Assembly: GCA_964369625.1 (NCBI GenBank)
Contig: CAYJFC010000005.1
Location: 1 to 54,657 of the forward strand
Source of the DNA: CAKOSP01 sp964369625
GTDB taxonomy: Bacteria; Bacillota_I; Bacilli_A; RF39; UBA660
DNA: 54,657 nucleotides
Direction: 5' to 3'
Shown here in pieces: positions 42,769-51,744 of the stretch. The translations under genes and the position numbers were made by a program. Position 1 is the first letter of the stretch; every line of letters begins with the position of its first letter. The notes beneath the pieces were generated by a model. That model searched no databases and was not told the DNA's origin. It saw nothing but the letters and a program-made list of their open reading frames with translations.

Positions 42769-44346
42769 ATGAAAAATATTATAAATTATATAAAAAAGAA
42801 TTATTTATTTTTAAGTATATTAGGAATATTAATTCTTTTTTGCTTTTTAAATTTTTTTAATATTAAAAATTATTTTAATTCATTAGGATTAATTGGCACA
42901 AAATATTATATAGCATATTTTTGTGTATCGTTATTATTATTTATAATATTTATATTTTATAAAAAAAAATTATACAAAACAAACGAAAATATAGAAAATA
43001 ATATACATAAAATATTTTTGAAATTAGGAATAATTTTAGGTATTTTCTTTTTGGTTTTATCCCCGATGTTTACAGGTAGTGATGAACATAATCATTTTTA
43101 TAGAATATATGAAATTACAGATTTAAAATTTGTAACACCAACTGATGAATTTATAGGTAGTAATATGCCAGGATCACTTCATGAAACATTTATTGTAGGA
43201 GGTGAGCATAATACTAAAATTAATTATCTTAATATAATAGATATGATAGATATTGAATTGGATAAAAACAATACAGAAGAGTATGGTAATCTATGGACAA
43301 ATTCTTATCATAATACAGCTTTATACTCTCCAGTATCTTATACACCACATACAGTTGGAGTAGCTATTGGTAAAGTGTTAGATTTAGCTCCTTATTACAT
43401 TGGTATGCTGGGAAGACTTACTAATTTAATTATATTTCTTATAATAGGGTATTTCACTTTAAAAATAATGCCTAAAGCTAAAATATTTTTCTTTTTGATA
43501 TTAATATCACCAAATATGCTTCAAACAGCTACAACGCTTTCAGCGGATGCTTTTACTAATATAATATTTTTATTCTTTTTAGCAATGATATTTAAAAATA
43601 TATTTCAAAAAGATATCATTTCAGTAAAGGATAAAATATTATTATTTATAAGTGCGATAGTAATATCTCTATGTAAAGTAGTATATTTTCCTATCATAGC
43701 ACTACTGTTTTTAATACCAAAAGATAAATTTAATAATAATTTAAAGAGTAAAAATATCTTTGTAGTATTTACAATTATATTATCTCTAGTAGGAGCATTA
43801 TTATGGAGTAGTGCAACACAAGGTGTTTTTGAAATTGAATATACAATGACTGAACATCAAATGAATTTTGTTTTTAGTAATTTTATAGAATATATATTTA
43901 TATTTATACGTACGATGTCCATTAATATTGTTAATTACATTGAAAGTTTATTTGTAGGGCGCACAATGTATCATTCACAACTTGCTATACCGGCAATAGT
44001 GTCTTTTGGATATATTGCTTTAGTAATTTTAAGTTTATTTATATCTACAGATAACAATAAAACAAAAAGATCATTTAATATATTAATTTGGTGTATATCT
44101 TTACTAATAATAGGGTTGATATCATCAGCTATATATGTACAGTGTACTGCACAGTATTTTTCTGTTGGAGATCCTCTAATTATAGGAATCCAAGGCAGAT
44201 ATTTTTTACCAGTAATATTTTTAATACCATTTATGGTAATTAATCTAAAGAAAAAATTAAAATTTGATTCTAAAAATTTGATATTAACAGCAGTGTCAAT
44301 TAATATGATTACTTATTTTTATATGATGATGACATTTATTGTTTGA
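42769..44346 (+). CDS. DUF2142-like multi-pass membrane protein
   Basis: 525 residues, about eleven membrane segments. The loop after the third segment, LSPMFTGSDEHNHFYRIYEI, and the later LISPNMLQTATTLSADAFTN segment are typical of DUF2142 proteins, which look like GT-C glycosyltransferases acting outside the membrane. GGAGAAG precedes the ATG, which follows the previous stop by one base. Last gene of the first part of the cluster; the next gene has its own promoter. Confidence 0.75.
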   Translation: MKNIINYIKKNYLFLSILGILILFCFLNFFNIKNYFNSLGLIGTKYYIAYFCVSLLLFIIFIFYKKKLYKTNENIENNIHKIFLKLGIILGIFFLVLSPMFTGSDEHNHFYRIYEITDLKFVTPTDEFIGSNMPGSLHETFIVGGEHNTKINYLNIIDMIDIELDKNNTEEYGNLWTNSYHNTALYSPVSYTPHTVGVAIGKVLDLAPYYIGMLGRLTNLIIFLIIGYFTLKIMPKAKIFFFLILISPNMLQTATTLSADAFTNIIFLFFLAMIFKNIFQKDIISVKDKILLFISAIVISLCKVVYFPIIALLFLIPKDKFNNNLKSKNIFVVFTIILSLVGALLWSSATQGVFEIEYTMTEHQMNFVFSNFIEYIFIFIRTMSINIVNYIESLFVGRTMYHSQLAIPAIVSFGYIALVILSLFISTDNNKTKRSFNILIWCISLLIIGLISSAIYVQCTAQYFSVGDPLIIGIQGRYFLPVIFLIPFMVINLKKKLKFDSKNLILTAVSINMITYFYMMMTFIV

Positions 44347-44361
44347 TTTTAAATTTAAGTA

Positions 44362-44370
44362 TGTTATACT
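44362..44370 (+). promoter_or_regulatory. Extended -10 promoter of GT2-gtrA
   Basis: TGTTATACT with TATACT at 44365-44370; ATG 44397 follows with GAGGTAGAG. Confidence 0.5.
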
Positions 44371-44396
44371 AAATATATAGAAAATGAGGTAGAGTT

Positions 44397-45320
44397 ATGA
44401 GTAAAAAAATAGCAGTTTTAATTCCTTGTTACAACGAGGAAGTAACAATCAAAAAAGTAGTAGAAGACTACAAAAAGGCATTACCTGAAGCGGATATATA
44501 TGTTTATGATAACAATTCATCAGATAATACAGCAAAAATAGCGGAAAAAGCTGGTGCTATAGTACGTTATGAATATAAACAAGGTAAGGGAAATGTAATA
44601 AGAAGTATGTTTAGACAAATTGATGCTGATTGCTACATTATGATCGATGGAGATGATACATATCCATCCCAACATGCAAAAGAGATGTGTGATTTAATTT
44701 TAGAAGGAAAAGCAGATATGGTAATAGGAGATAGATTATCTTCAACATATTTTACAGAAAACAAAAGACCATTTCATAATGTTGGTAATAAAACAGTAAG
44801 ATTTTTAATAAATAAATTATTTAAAAACAATGTTAAGGATATAATGACTGGTTATAGAGCATTTAGTTATGAATTTGTTAAATCTTTTCCAGTATTATCT
44901 AAAGGTTTTGAAATAGAGACTGAAATGACTATTCATGCAGTTGATAAAAATTTTAAACTAGTGGAAGTTCCAGTAGATTATAAAGATAGACCAGATGGTA
45001 GTGAATCAAAACTTAATACTTATTCAGACGGTATAAAAGTTATTAAAACAATAGGTACGTTATTTAAAGAATATAAACCAAAAGCTTTCTTTAATATTTT
45101 AGCATCATTATTCTTAATAGTTGGATTAATCTTAGGATTACCTGTTTTATTAGAATTTTTCGATACTGGTTTAGTTCCAAGATTTCCATCATTAATAGTT
45201 GCTTCAATATTAGCGGTTATATCATTATTATTATTTATTACGGGAATAATTTTACAAGTTATTGCCAAAAAACATCGTCAATTATTTGAGTTATATCTTA
45301 ATATGCTAGGAAAAAGATGA
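44397..45320 (+). CDS. DPM1-like family 2 glycosyltransferase with membrane tail
   Basis: 307 residues. The GT-A domain has IAVLIPCYNEEVTIKKVV, VYDNNSSDNT, a D-D-D motif (MIDGDDTYP), and MTGYRAFSYEFVKSFPVL, like dolichol-phosphate-mannose or GtrB synthases. Two C-terminal membrane segments (about 230-300) anchor it. It charges undecaprenyl phosphate with a sugar from a nucleotide donor. The GtrA flippase gene overlaps its stop by four bases, and the GT-C-like membrane proteins upstream are plausible users of the lipid-linked sugar. Confidence 0.88.
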   Translation: MSKKIAVLIPCYNEEVTIKKVVEDYKKALPEADIYVYDNNSSDNTAKIAEKAGAIVRYEYKQGKGNVIRSMFRQIDADCYIMIDGDDTYPSQHAKEMCDLILEGKADMVIGDRLSSTYFTENKRPFHNVGNKTVRFLINKLFKNNVKDIMTGYRAFSYEFVKSFPVLSKGFEIETEMTIHAVDKNFKLVEVPVDYKDRPDGSESKLNTYSDGIKVIKTIGTLFKEYKPKAFFNILASLFLIVGLILGLPVLLEFFDTGLVPRFPSLIVASILAVISLLLFITGIILQVIAKKHRQLFELYLNMLGKR

Positions 45321-45742
45321 AAAAATTACTGTCCTATTACAAAAAATATGAAGAAATAGTTAATTATTTAATAGTAGGGGTTTTAAGTACTGTTGTAAGT
45401 TTAGCATCATATTATATATGTGTTTTAACATTTTTAAATCCAAATAATGCATTTGAATTACAAATAGCTAATATTATATCTTGGATATGTGCAGTTACGT
45501 TTGCATATATAACAAATAGAAAAATAGTATTTAAGAGTAAAGAAAAAAAATATTTAAAAGAAATTACTTCTTTTGTAGGATCTAGAATAATTACTTTAAT
45601 TATAGATATGTTTATTATGTTTATATTAGTAACTGTATTAAGATCAAATGATAAAATTGCAAAATTAGTTGTTCAAGTAGTAGTAACGGTTCTAAATTAT
45701 ATTTTTTCTAAAATATTTGTATTTAAAAAGAAACAAAATTAA
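45317..45742 (+). CDS. GtrA-family membrane protein
   Basis: 141 residues with four membrane segments. EIVNYLIVGVLSTVVSLASY at the start, ANIISWICAVTFAYITNRKI and the closing VLNYIFSKIFVFKKK are typical of GtrA, thought to flip undecaprenyl-phosphate sugars across the membrane. It overlaps the GT2 gene by four bases, the conserved GtrA-GtrB pair. The transcript ends in a terminator that faces pyrG. Confidence 0.9.
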   Translation: MKKLLSYYKKYEEIVNYLIVGVLSTVVSLASYYICVLTFLNPNNAFELQIANIISWICAVTFAYITNRKIVFKSKEKKYLKEITSFVGSRIITLIIDMFIMFILVTVLRSNDKIAKLVVQVVVTVLNYIFSKIFVFKKKQN

Positions 45743-45757
45743 TTGTTTCTTTTTTTA
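45726..45757. terminator. Terminator between gtrA-like gene and pyrG (convergent)
   Basis: AAAAAGAAACAA pairs with TTGTTTCTTTTT around AATTAA, with A and T flanks suited to both strands; it includes the GtrA stop. Confidence 0.8.
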
Positions 45758-47359
45758 TTTGTTATCAATACTAGCTTTAATAAAAGATACAAAAAGTGGA
45801 TGAGGTTTAGTAGGTCTACTTTTAAACTCAGGATGAAATTGACAAGCGATGTAATGTTTATGTTCTGGAAGTTCTACTATTTCTACTAAATTAGCTTTGT
45901 CATTAATTCCAGAAAAAACTAATCCTTTATTTTCTAATATTTCTTTATATTTATTATTAAATTCATAACGGTGTCTGTGTCTTTCTAAAATATGTTCTTG
46001 GCCATAAGCTTTAAATGTATTAGTATTTTTACTTATATGACAGTCATAATTTCCTAATCTTAAAGTGCCACCCATATTACTAATAGATTTTTGATCAGCC
46101 ATTAAATCTATTATAGGATTTTCACATCCGTCATTAAATTCAGTAGATGTAGCTCCATCTATTTTACATACATTACGAGCAAATTCGATAACAGCTATTT
46201 GCATACCTAAACAAATTCCAAAGTAGGGTATATTATTTTTTCTAGCGTATTCAGCAGCTTTTATTTTTCCTTCAATACCGCGAGTGCCGAAACCTCCTGG
46301 AACTAAAATACCTTTTATATCTTTAAAAATATTATCCAAATTAACTTTATCTTTTTCAAGGTTTTCAGAATCCACCCATTTAATATTTATTTTGGTATTA
46401 AATTTATAACCGGCATGTTTAAGCGATTCTTTAACTGAAAGGTACGCATCTTCAAGTGAAACATATTTTCCAACTATAGCTATATTAACTTCACTTTCTA
46501 AGGAATCAACAGTATTTACTAAATCTTCCCAATATTTAATATCACTTTTACTATTTTTTAAATTAAATTGTTTTAAGATAATATCTTCAATTTTTTGTTC
46601 ATGAAAATTAATTGGTATTTGATATATATTAGTTACATCAACTGCCTCTATAATATTAGATGTCGGAATACTTCCAAATAAAGATAGTTTATCTTTTATA
46701 TGGTCACCTATAGGCATATTAGATCTAGTTACTAGTATATCAGGTTGTATTCCTAATTTTCTTAAATCAATTATACTGTTTTGAGTTGGTTTTGTTTTAA
46801 GTTCATTAGAACCATATAAATATGGAATAAGAGTAGTGTGTACAAATAATACATTTTCCTCTTTTTGTTCCATTTTAAATTGTCTTAAACTTTCAAGCAT
46901 TACAGATGACTCAATATCTCCTACGGTACCACCAATTTCAGTTAATACTATATCTGCTTCACTAGTTGCAGCAGCTTCATAAATTTTATTTTTTATTTCA
47001 TTAGAAATATGGGGTATTATTTGAATTGTTGCACCTAGGTAATCTCCACGTCTTTCTTTTTCAATTACAGATGAGTATATTTTTCCATTTGTTACGTTGG
47101 ATGTATAATTAAGTTCTTCATCTATAAATCTTTCATAGTGACCTAAATCAAGGTCTGTTTCAGATCCATCAGCGGTAACAAAAACTTCACCATGCTGTAT
47201 TGGACTCATTGTTCCAGGATCAACATTCATATAAGGATCAAATTTTTGCATAAAAACCTTATACCCTTTAGCTTTAAGTAATAATGCAATTGAACTTGCA
47301 GTTATTCCTTTTCCTAAACCAGAGCAAACACCTCCAGTTATAAAAATAAATTTTGACAT
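45755..47359 (-). CDS. pyrG: CTP synthase
   Basis: 534 residues, full length. The synthase domain has FIFITGGVCSGLGKGITASS, QKFDPYMNVDPGTMSP and ETDLDLGHYERF. The glutaminase domain has GICLGMQ with the nucleophile Cys and the closing QFHPEFKSRP with His and Glu. It makes CTP from UTP. The start is at 47359 with GGGAGAAG just upstream. A frame extends a further 18 codons but crosses the promoter. There is no pyrG attenuator: the leader is only about 20 bases. Confidence 0.96.
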   Translation of the reverse strand: MSKFIFITGGVCSGLGKGITASSIALLLKAKGYKVFMQKFDPYMNVDPGTMSPIQHGEVFVTADGSETDLDLGHYERFIDEELNYTSNVTNGKIYSSVIEKERRGDYLGATIQIIPHISNEIKNKIYEAAATSEADIVLTEIGGTVGDIESSVMLESLRQFKMEQKEENVLFVHTTLIPYLYGSNELKTKPTQNSIIDLRKLGIQPDILVTRSNMPIGDHIKDKLSLFGSIPTSNIIEAVDVTNIYQIPINFHEQKIEDIILKQFNLKNSKSDIKYWEDLVNTVDSLESEVNIAIVGKYVSLEDAYLSVKESLKHAGYKFNTKINIKWVDSENLEKDKVNLDNIFKDIKGILVPGGFGTRGIEGKIKAAEYARKNNIPYFGICLGMQIAVIEFARNVCKIDGATSTEFNDGCENPIIDLMADQKSISNMGGTLRLGNYDCHISKNTNTFKAYGQEHILERHRHRYEFNNKYKEILENKGLVFSGINDKANLVEIVELPEHKHYIACQFHPEFKSRPTKPHPLFVSFIKASIDNK

Positions 47360-47386
47360 ATATAACTTCTCCCTACCTTGAGAGTC

Positions 47387-47392
47387 ATTATA
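47387..47392 (-). promoter_or_regulatory. -10 element of pyrG
   Basis: TATAAT on the minus strand with TTTGAT about 16 bases upstream; the transcript would begin near 47380. Confidence 0.5.
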
Positions 47393-47537
47393 GGCTCTAT
47401 TTAATTGTATCAAAAAATAAAACTTAATGCTATTAATTAGACATGATTTTTACAAAAAAATTTAAGTGTAAAATTAAAGTATAATTATATAGTAATTTTA
47501 TTTTATTTATGTTATTCTATAATTAAGGAGTAAAGTA

Positions 47538-48062
47538 ATGAAAAAATTTTTATACAACTTAGATAATATTGAGGAAAAAGATATTGATGAAATAGTTACT
47601 AGAGTTAAAGCTGTTATAATTAATTCTAATAATGAAATTATGCTAGGACTATCACATAAAACATATCAATTTCCAGGTGGGCATGTAGAATATAAAGAAA
47701 AAGACAAAGTTGCTTTATTTCGTGAACTAAAAGAAGAGTTAGGTATTGATTATCATGAGGATGAAGTATCTGATAAGTTCGCTTTAATCGAGCATATTAC
47801 TAGTAATTATCGTGATTCAGGGAAAGTTAGAAAAAACAATATTTTTTATTATCTAATAAAAAGTGATAAAAAACATAATCTAAGAGAAACAAACTATGAT
47901 GATTATGAAAAAGAAGGGGAATATAAAATAAAATATATTCCAATTTCAAACGTAGAAAATATTTTACTTAATAGCATTAATGATAATGATATAAACTCTT
48001 GTATAGTTAAGGAAATGCTTCAAATACTAGAAGTAATTAAAGAAGAGTATATAAAAAATTAA
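47538..48062 (+). CDS. Nudix hydrolase
   Basis: 174 residues. A perfect Nudix box occupies residues 48-70: Gly48, Glu54, then RELKEELGI with Arg62, Glu63, Glu66 and Glu67. It hydrolyses a nucleoside-diphosphate-linked compound; the substrate cannot be told. TATAAT lies at 47518-47523 and AAGGAG precedes the ATG. The next gene follows 16 bases later and may be cotranscribed. Confidence 0.88.
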   Translation: MKKFLYNLDNIEEKDIDEIVTRVKAVIINSNNEIMLGLSHKTYQFPGGHVEYKEKDKVALFRELKEELGIDYHEDEVSDKFALIEHITSNYRDSGKVRKNNIFYYLIKSDKKHNLRETNYDDYEKEGEYKIKYIPISNVENILLNSINDNDINSCIVKEMLQILEVIKEEYIKN

Positions 48063-48078
48063 GTAAGGTAGGGTTTTT

Positions 48079-48840
48079 ATGAAAGATATTAAATTTTTAA
48101 AAGAGCAAGGAGTTAATGTTGATGCTTCAGTAGAGTTGTTTGGTGATATAACAATGTATAACGAAACAATGAATGATTATATTGATGGTATTGACGTTAA
48201 GCTTGAAAGACTTAAAACAAGTAAAGCAGCAGGAGATTTACAAAATTATGCAATATTTGCGCATTCTGTTAAAAGTGATGCAAGATATTTAGGATTTGAA
48301 TCTGTAGCTGCAATAGCTCTAAAACATGAAATGGCTGGCAAAGAAGGCGACCAAAAATTAATTGTCGATAATTACGATGAATTAATATCTGCAGTTAATA
48401 ATATGACTGATATAGTTAAAAAATATTTGACTGAGGAGCCTGATGCTGTAATATCTGGTGGACTTTCATCTAAAGGTACGATTTTAGTAGTAGATGATTC
48501 TCCTTTAATAACCAATTTAATAAATAAAACTTTAAATGAAAAATATAATGTAATAGTTTTTAATTCAGGAAAAGAAGTTAAAGATTACATAGAAAACAAT
48601 AAAGAAGGCATAGATATATTATTATTAGATTTAAATATGCCTGATGTAAATGGATTTGATATTTTAGAATATATGAAAGCAGAAAATATATTTAAAAATA
48701 TTAAAGTATCGATCATATCTGGAGACGAAAGCGAAGCAACAATAGCTAAGGCGTTTACTTATCCTATAGTAGATATGCTAAATAAACCATTTAGTGTTAC
48801 TGATTTACAAAATGTTGTAACTAAAACTTTAGAAAGATAA
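48079..48840 (+). CDS. HPt-receiver hybrid signalling protein
   Basis: 253 residues. An N-terminal histidine phosphotransfer domain (1-118) has phospho-acceptor His62 in AIFAHSVKSDARYLGF. A receiver domain (132-252) has Asp139-Asp140, phospho-acceptor Asp184 (LLLDLNMPDVNG), Ser214 and Lys236 (NKPF). There is no output domain and no kinase nearby. The HPt-first, receiver-last order is unusual. It may relay phosphate between a distant kinase and a regulator, or act by protein binding. AAGGTAGGG precedes the ATG. Confidence 0.85.
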   Translation: MKDIKFLKEQGVNVDASVELFGDITMYNETMNDYIDGIDVKLERLKTSKAAGDLQNYAIFAHSVKSDARYLGFESVAAIALKHEMAGKEGDQKLIVDNYDELISAVNNMTDIVKKYLTEEPDAVISGGLSSKGTILVVDDSPLITNLINKTLNEKYNVIVFNSGKEVKDYIENNKEGIDILLLDLNMPDVNGFDILEYMKAENIFKNIKVSIISGDESEATIAKAFTYPIVDMLNKPFSVTDLQNVVTKTLER

Positions 48841-48868
48841 AAGGAAAGAGGTTAAGCTCTTTCCTTTT
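48839..48868. terminator. Bidirectional terminator between HPt-receiver gene and pilB-like gene
   Basis: AAAAGGAAAGAG (48839-48850), loop GTTAAG and CTCTTTCCTTTT (48857-48868), a 12-base perfect stem that includes the end of the plus-strand gene and touches the minus-strand stop. Confidence 0.9.
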
Positions 48869-50135
48869 ATAATGTTTCTATATCATCAAAAGTTATTTCT
48901 TTTTTTCCTAAAAAAGCATTTTTGATTTTATCTTCTTGATCTTTTAAATCTTCTTCAATATCTATTACTTTAGTTATTTCGTCTAATGTTGTATAACCAT
49001 CTAATACCTTTAAAAGACCATCTTCTAAAAGTGTAGTCATGTTGTTAGTGTCATATACTAATTTTCTAAGTCTACGTTTATTCATATTGCCTGCAATAGC
49101 ATCCTTTATATCTTGATTAATTGTAAGTACTTCATGAATAGCAACTCTGCCTTTATAACCATCTAAGCATTCATCACACCCGGTAGGTTCATATATATTT
49201 TCTATATCTTTATTAAAAATAGTTTTATATAAGTTTTTTTCATAGTCAGTAGTTTCGCGTGATTTTCTACATTTAGGACATAATTTTCTAACAAGCCTTT
49301 GAGCTATAATTCCAGATAAAGCAGAGCCAAGTAAATAACGCTCTATTTCCATATCTAGTAATCTTTCAATTGTATTAAGTGAATTATTGGTATGTATTGT
49401 AGACAATACTAAATGCCCCGTTATGGATGCTCTAACTGCAATTCTTGCAGTTTCATCATCACGTATTTCACCAATCATTATTACATCGGGATCTTGCCTT
49501 AGTATACTTCTTAAAGCAGAAGCAAAGTTAAGTCCAATTTCACTCATAACCTGAACTTGATTAATTCCATCTATTTTCATTTCAACTGGGTCTTCAACAG
49601 TTATTATATTAGTTTCTTTAGTATTAAGTTCACTTAGCATTGAATATACAGTGGTACTTTTACCAGTACCTGTAGCACCTGATATTAAAATAATACCACT
49701 TGGTGATGAATTGAGTTTTCTTACCTTTTCTAAGTTACTTGCACTAAAATTTAGTTGTTCTAACTTTGTAGAATTATTATTATAATTAAGTATTCTTATA
49801 ACAATTTTTTCTCCATCTACTATAGGAAGGGAAGATACCCTTAAATCAACATCAAGTTCTAACCCTAGTTTTTTTATAGCGCCATCTTGAGGCATTCTAG
49901 TTTCAGTAATATTCATACCAGCAATTATTTTTATTCTAGTAACTAAATTCTTTTTAACACTTGCAGGAACTTTAGCGTAATCGTGAAGTTCTCCATCAAT
50001 ACGTACTCTTACATTTAGCATATCGGAGGTTGGATCAAAATGAATATCAGATGCTTCTTTTTTTATAGCATCTTCTATCATTTGATTAACTATATCTACT
50101 ATAGGCATATTGTCATAATCAAAATCTTTAAACAT
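48867..50135 (-). CDS. Type IV pilus/type II secretion ATPase (PilB/GspE/ComGA type)
   Basis: 422 residues. It has the Walker A loop GATGTGKST, Asp box TVEDPVE, Walker B DPDVIMIGEIRDDETA, His box TGHLVLSTIHTNN, and a zinc four-Cys module (LCPKCRK and GCDECLDGYKGR), as in PilB/GspE rather than retraction ATPases. The N-terminal domain is short, about 110 residues, with SDIHFDPTSD. It powers pilus or pseudopilus assembly. No platform protein, pilin or prepilin peptidase gene adjoins it, so the rest of the machine must lie elsewhere. The start is not well fixed: AGGAAGG lies 13 bases upstream. Confidence 0.88.
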   Translation of the reverse strand: MFKDFDYDNMPIVDIVNQMIEDAIKKEASDIHFDPTSDMLNVRVRIDGELHDYAKVPASVKKNLVTRIKIIAGMNITETRMPQDGAIKKLGLELDVDLRVSSLPIVDGEKIVIRILNYNNNSTKLEQLNFSASNLEKVRKLNSSPSGIILISGATGTGKSTTVYSMLSELNTKETNIITVEDPVEMKIDGINQVQVMSEIGLNFASALRSILRQDPDVIMIGEIRDDETARIAVRASITGHLVLSTIHTNNSLNTIERLLDMEIERYLLGSALSGIIAQRLVRKLCPKCRKSRETTDYEKNLYKTIFNKDIENIYEPTGCDECLDGYKGRVAIHEVLTINQDIKDAIAGNMNKRRLRKLVYDTNNMTTLLEDGLLKVLDGYTTLDEITKVIDIEEDLKDQEDKIKNAFLGKKEITFDDIETL

Positions 50136-50262
50136 AGTTAAATAAACCTTCCTATTCTTATAAATATTATACTACAAATATATTCAAATAACAATTAGTT
50201 TTTGTACTACAATTCGACAAATTTTACAAAAATATTATGGTAAAAATAATAAAGGTGATTAT

Positions 50263-50703
50263 ATGAAAAAATATATTATAACAGTAGTTGCAGCTTTATC
50301 TTTAGGAGTGTTTTTTTCAGTTTATATATTTAGTAATTTTAGCGAAGAAATAACAAACACTGTATCAAAAGAGATAAATAAAATATTTATTTTTCAGCTA
50401 GGTATATTTGAAAATGAAGAAAATGCAAATACTTTAAAAGAAAGTCTTCCTTCTGCTATAGTGTGTAAAGAAGATGATTTATACAAAGTATATGGGGCAA
50501 TTACAAAAAGTAGTGAACTAATTTCTAAAATAGAAAAGTATTATAAAGAAAATAATATAAATTATATAATTAAAGATTATTTACTAGATAATTATGAATA
50601 TGAAGAAGTGTTGTCATATGAAAATTTAATGCTGCAAAGTACTAGCATGGAAGTTGTATTTAAAACTAATCAAATACTTTTAGAAAATTTTGTATTATCT
50701 TAA
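50263..50703 (+). CDS. Membrane protein with SPOR-like domain
   Basis: 146 residues: an N-terminal membrane segment (YIITVVAALSLGVFFSVYIF) and a C-terminal domain IFIFQLGIFENEENANTL...LYKVYGAITKSSELISKIEKYY, which follows the SPOR pattern (xxQxGxFxxxxxAxxL ... YxVxxGxF). SPOR domains bind denuded glycan at division or spore septa. AAGGTG precedes the ATG. It stands directly before mreC, so a cell-shape or division role fits. The SPOR call is by pattern. Confidence 0.6.
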   Translation: MKKYIITVVAALSLGVFFSVYIFSNFSEEITNTVSKEINKIFIFQLGIFENEENANTLKESLPSAIVCKEDDLYKVYGAITKSSELISKIEKYYKENNINYIIKDYLLDNYEYEEVLSYENLMLQSTSMEVVFKTNQILLENFVLS

Positions 50704-50725
50704 AATAAAATTACATAATATAATT

Positions 50726-51343
50726 ATGAGAAAAAAATGGTTATACATTATTGTTATAATATTATTTATATCACTTTATTTTTTGAAAGATAAAGTTTAT
50801 TTATTTTTAGATAACTCATGGTTTTATCCAGATATTATATATAAAGATTATTGTAAAATTGATAACTCTAATGAATATAATTTAAATTTTGATTATTTAT
50901 ATACTAGAGTGCTTTATAGAGATATCTATGATTTTAAAAAAGAAATAACTATTTACAAAGGCAAAAATTATAATTTAAGTAAAAATATGGCTGTGGTAGA
51001 TGAATTTGGTTTAATAGGAATAATAACATCATTAACAGATTCTACTAGTAAGGTTATGCTTTTAACAAATAAAAATACTAAAATTAGTATTAAAGTAAAT
51101 GATATGTATGGACTTTTAACTTATGATAATGATAAATTAATTGTTTCCTCATTAACTTCTACAAATAAATTAAAAAAAGGAGATATAGTATATACTTCAG
51201 GACTTGCAAGTGTGTATGAAAACATACCGGTGGGAGTTATTGAAAAAGAAAATACGGATTCTAAAAATATAGAATACATTATAACTCCATTTGCTAATAT
51301 TAATGATTTATCATATGTAGCAGTTTTAAAAGGAGTTAAATAA
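50726..51343 (+). CDS. mreC: Rod-shape protein MreC
   Basis: 205 residues, shorter than usual. One membrane segment (MRKKWLYIIVIILFISLYFL), then a beta-barrel part with MAVVDEFGLIGIITSLTDST, VMLLTNKNTKISIKV and KKGDIVYTSG...IPVGVI, all typical of MreC. The long coiled coil before the barrel is reduced. It links MreB to wall synthesis. No ribosome site precedes ATG 50726, and a TATAAT-like run ends a few bases before it, so a leaderless transcript is possible; TTG 50690 is an alternative start. mreB is not in the window. The next gene overlaps by one base. Confidence 0.85.
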   Translation: MRKKWLYIIVIILFISLYFLKDKVYLFLDNSWFYPDIIYKDYCKIDNSNEYNLNFDYLYTRVLYRDIYDFKKEITIYKGKNYNLSKNMAVVDEFGLIGIITSLTDSTSKVMLLTNKNTKISIKVNDMYGLLTYDNDKLIVSSLTSTNKLKKGDIVYTSGLASVYENIPVGVIEKENTDSKNIEYIITPFANINDLSYVAVLKGVK

Positions 51344-51744
51344 TGCATTATATAATTTTGGATATGGTAATAAATACTTATTTAAATATAAATTCATATC
51401 TCTTTTTACTAAATATAAATAAAACTAGTTTACTTAATAATATTTTATATGCACTATTTTTAGACTTATTTATATTTAGCACATATTTTATTTTAACAAG
51501 CATTATAATTTTGTTATATATAATAAATATAAAAATAATTAATAAATTAAGTATACTACTTAAAAGCAGTATTAACTTAATTTTGTTTTTGATAGCAATA
51601 TCTTTTATTTTTAATAAAGTAAATTATTTAGAAATTATTATGATTAATTTAATATATTATTTAGTTAGTTATATTTTAAGTGCTCAAAACATAAAGTTAA
51701 ATGGGATGATAAAATATGGAAGAACTAGAAAATATAGTAAATAG
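51343..51744 (+). CDS. mreD: MreD-like membrane protein
   Basis: 133 residues, almost wholly hydrophobic with four or five membrane segments and a basic C-terminal tail (YGRTRKYSK). Sequence motifs are weak, but its size, topology and position directly after mreC fit MreD. Its start overlaps the mreC stop (TAATG). It overlaps the next gene by 29 bases. Confidence 0.65.
   Translation: MHYIILDMVINTYLNINSYLFLLNINKTSLLNNILYALFLDLFIFSTYFILTSIIILLYIINIKIINKLSILLKSSINLILFLIAISFIFNKVNYLEIIMINLIYYLVSYILSAQNIKLNGMIKYGRTRKYSK

Noticed and set aside
47360..47413. Longer N-terminus for CTP synthase
   Set aside because: It would cross the -10 element and ribosome site. The family starts at MSKFIFITGG.
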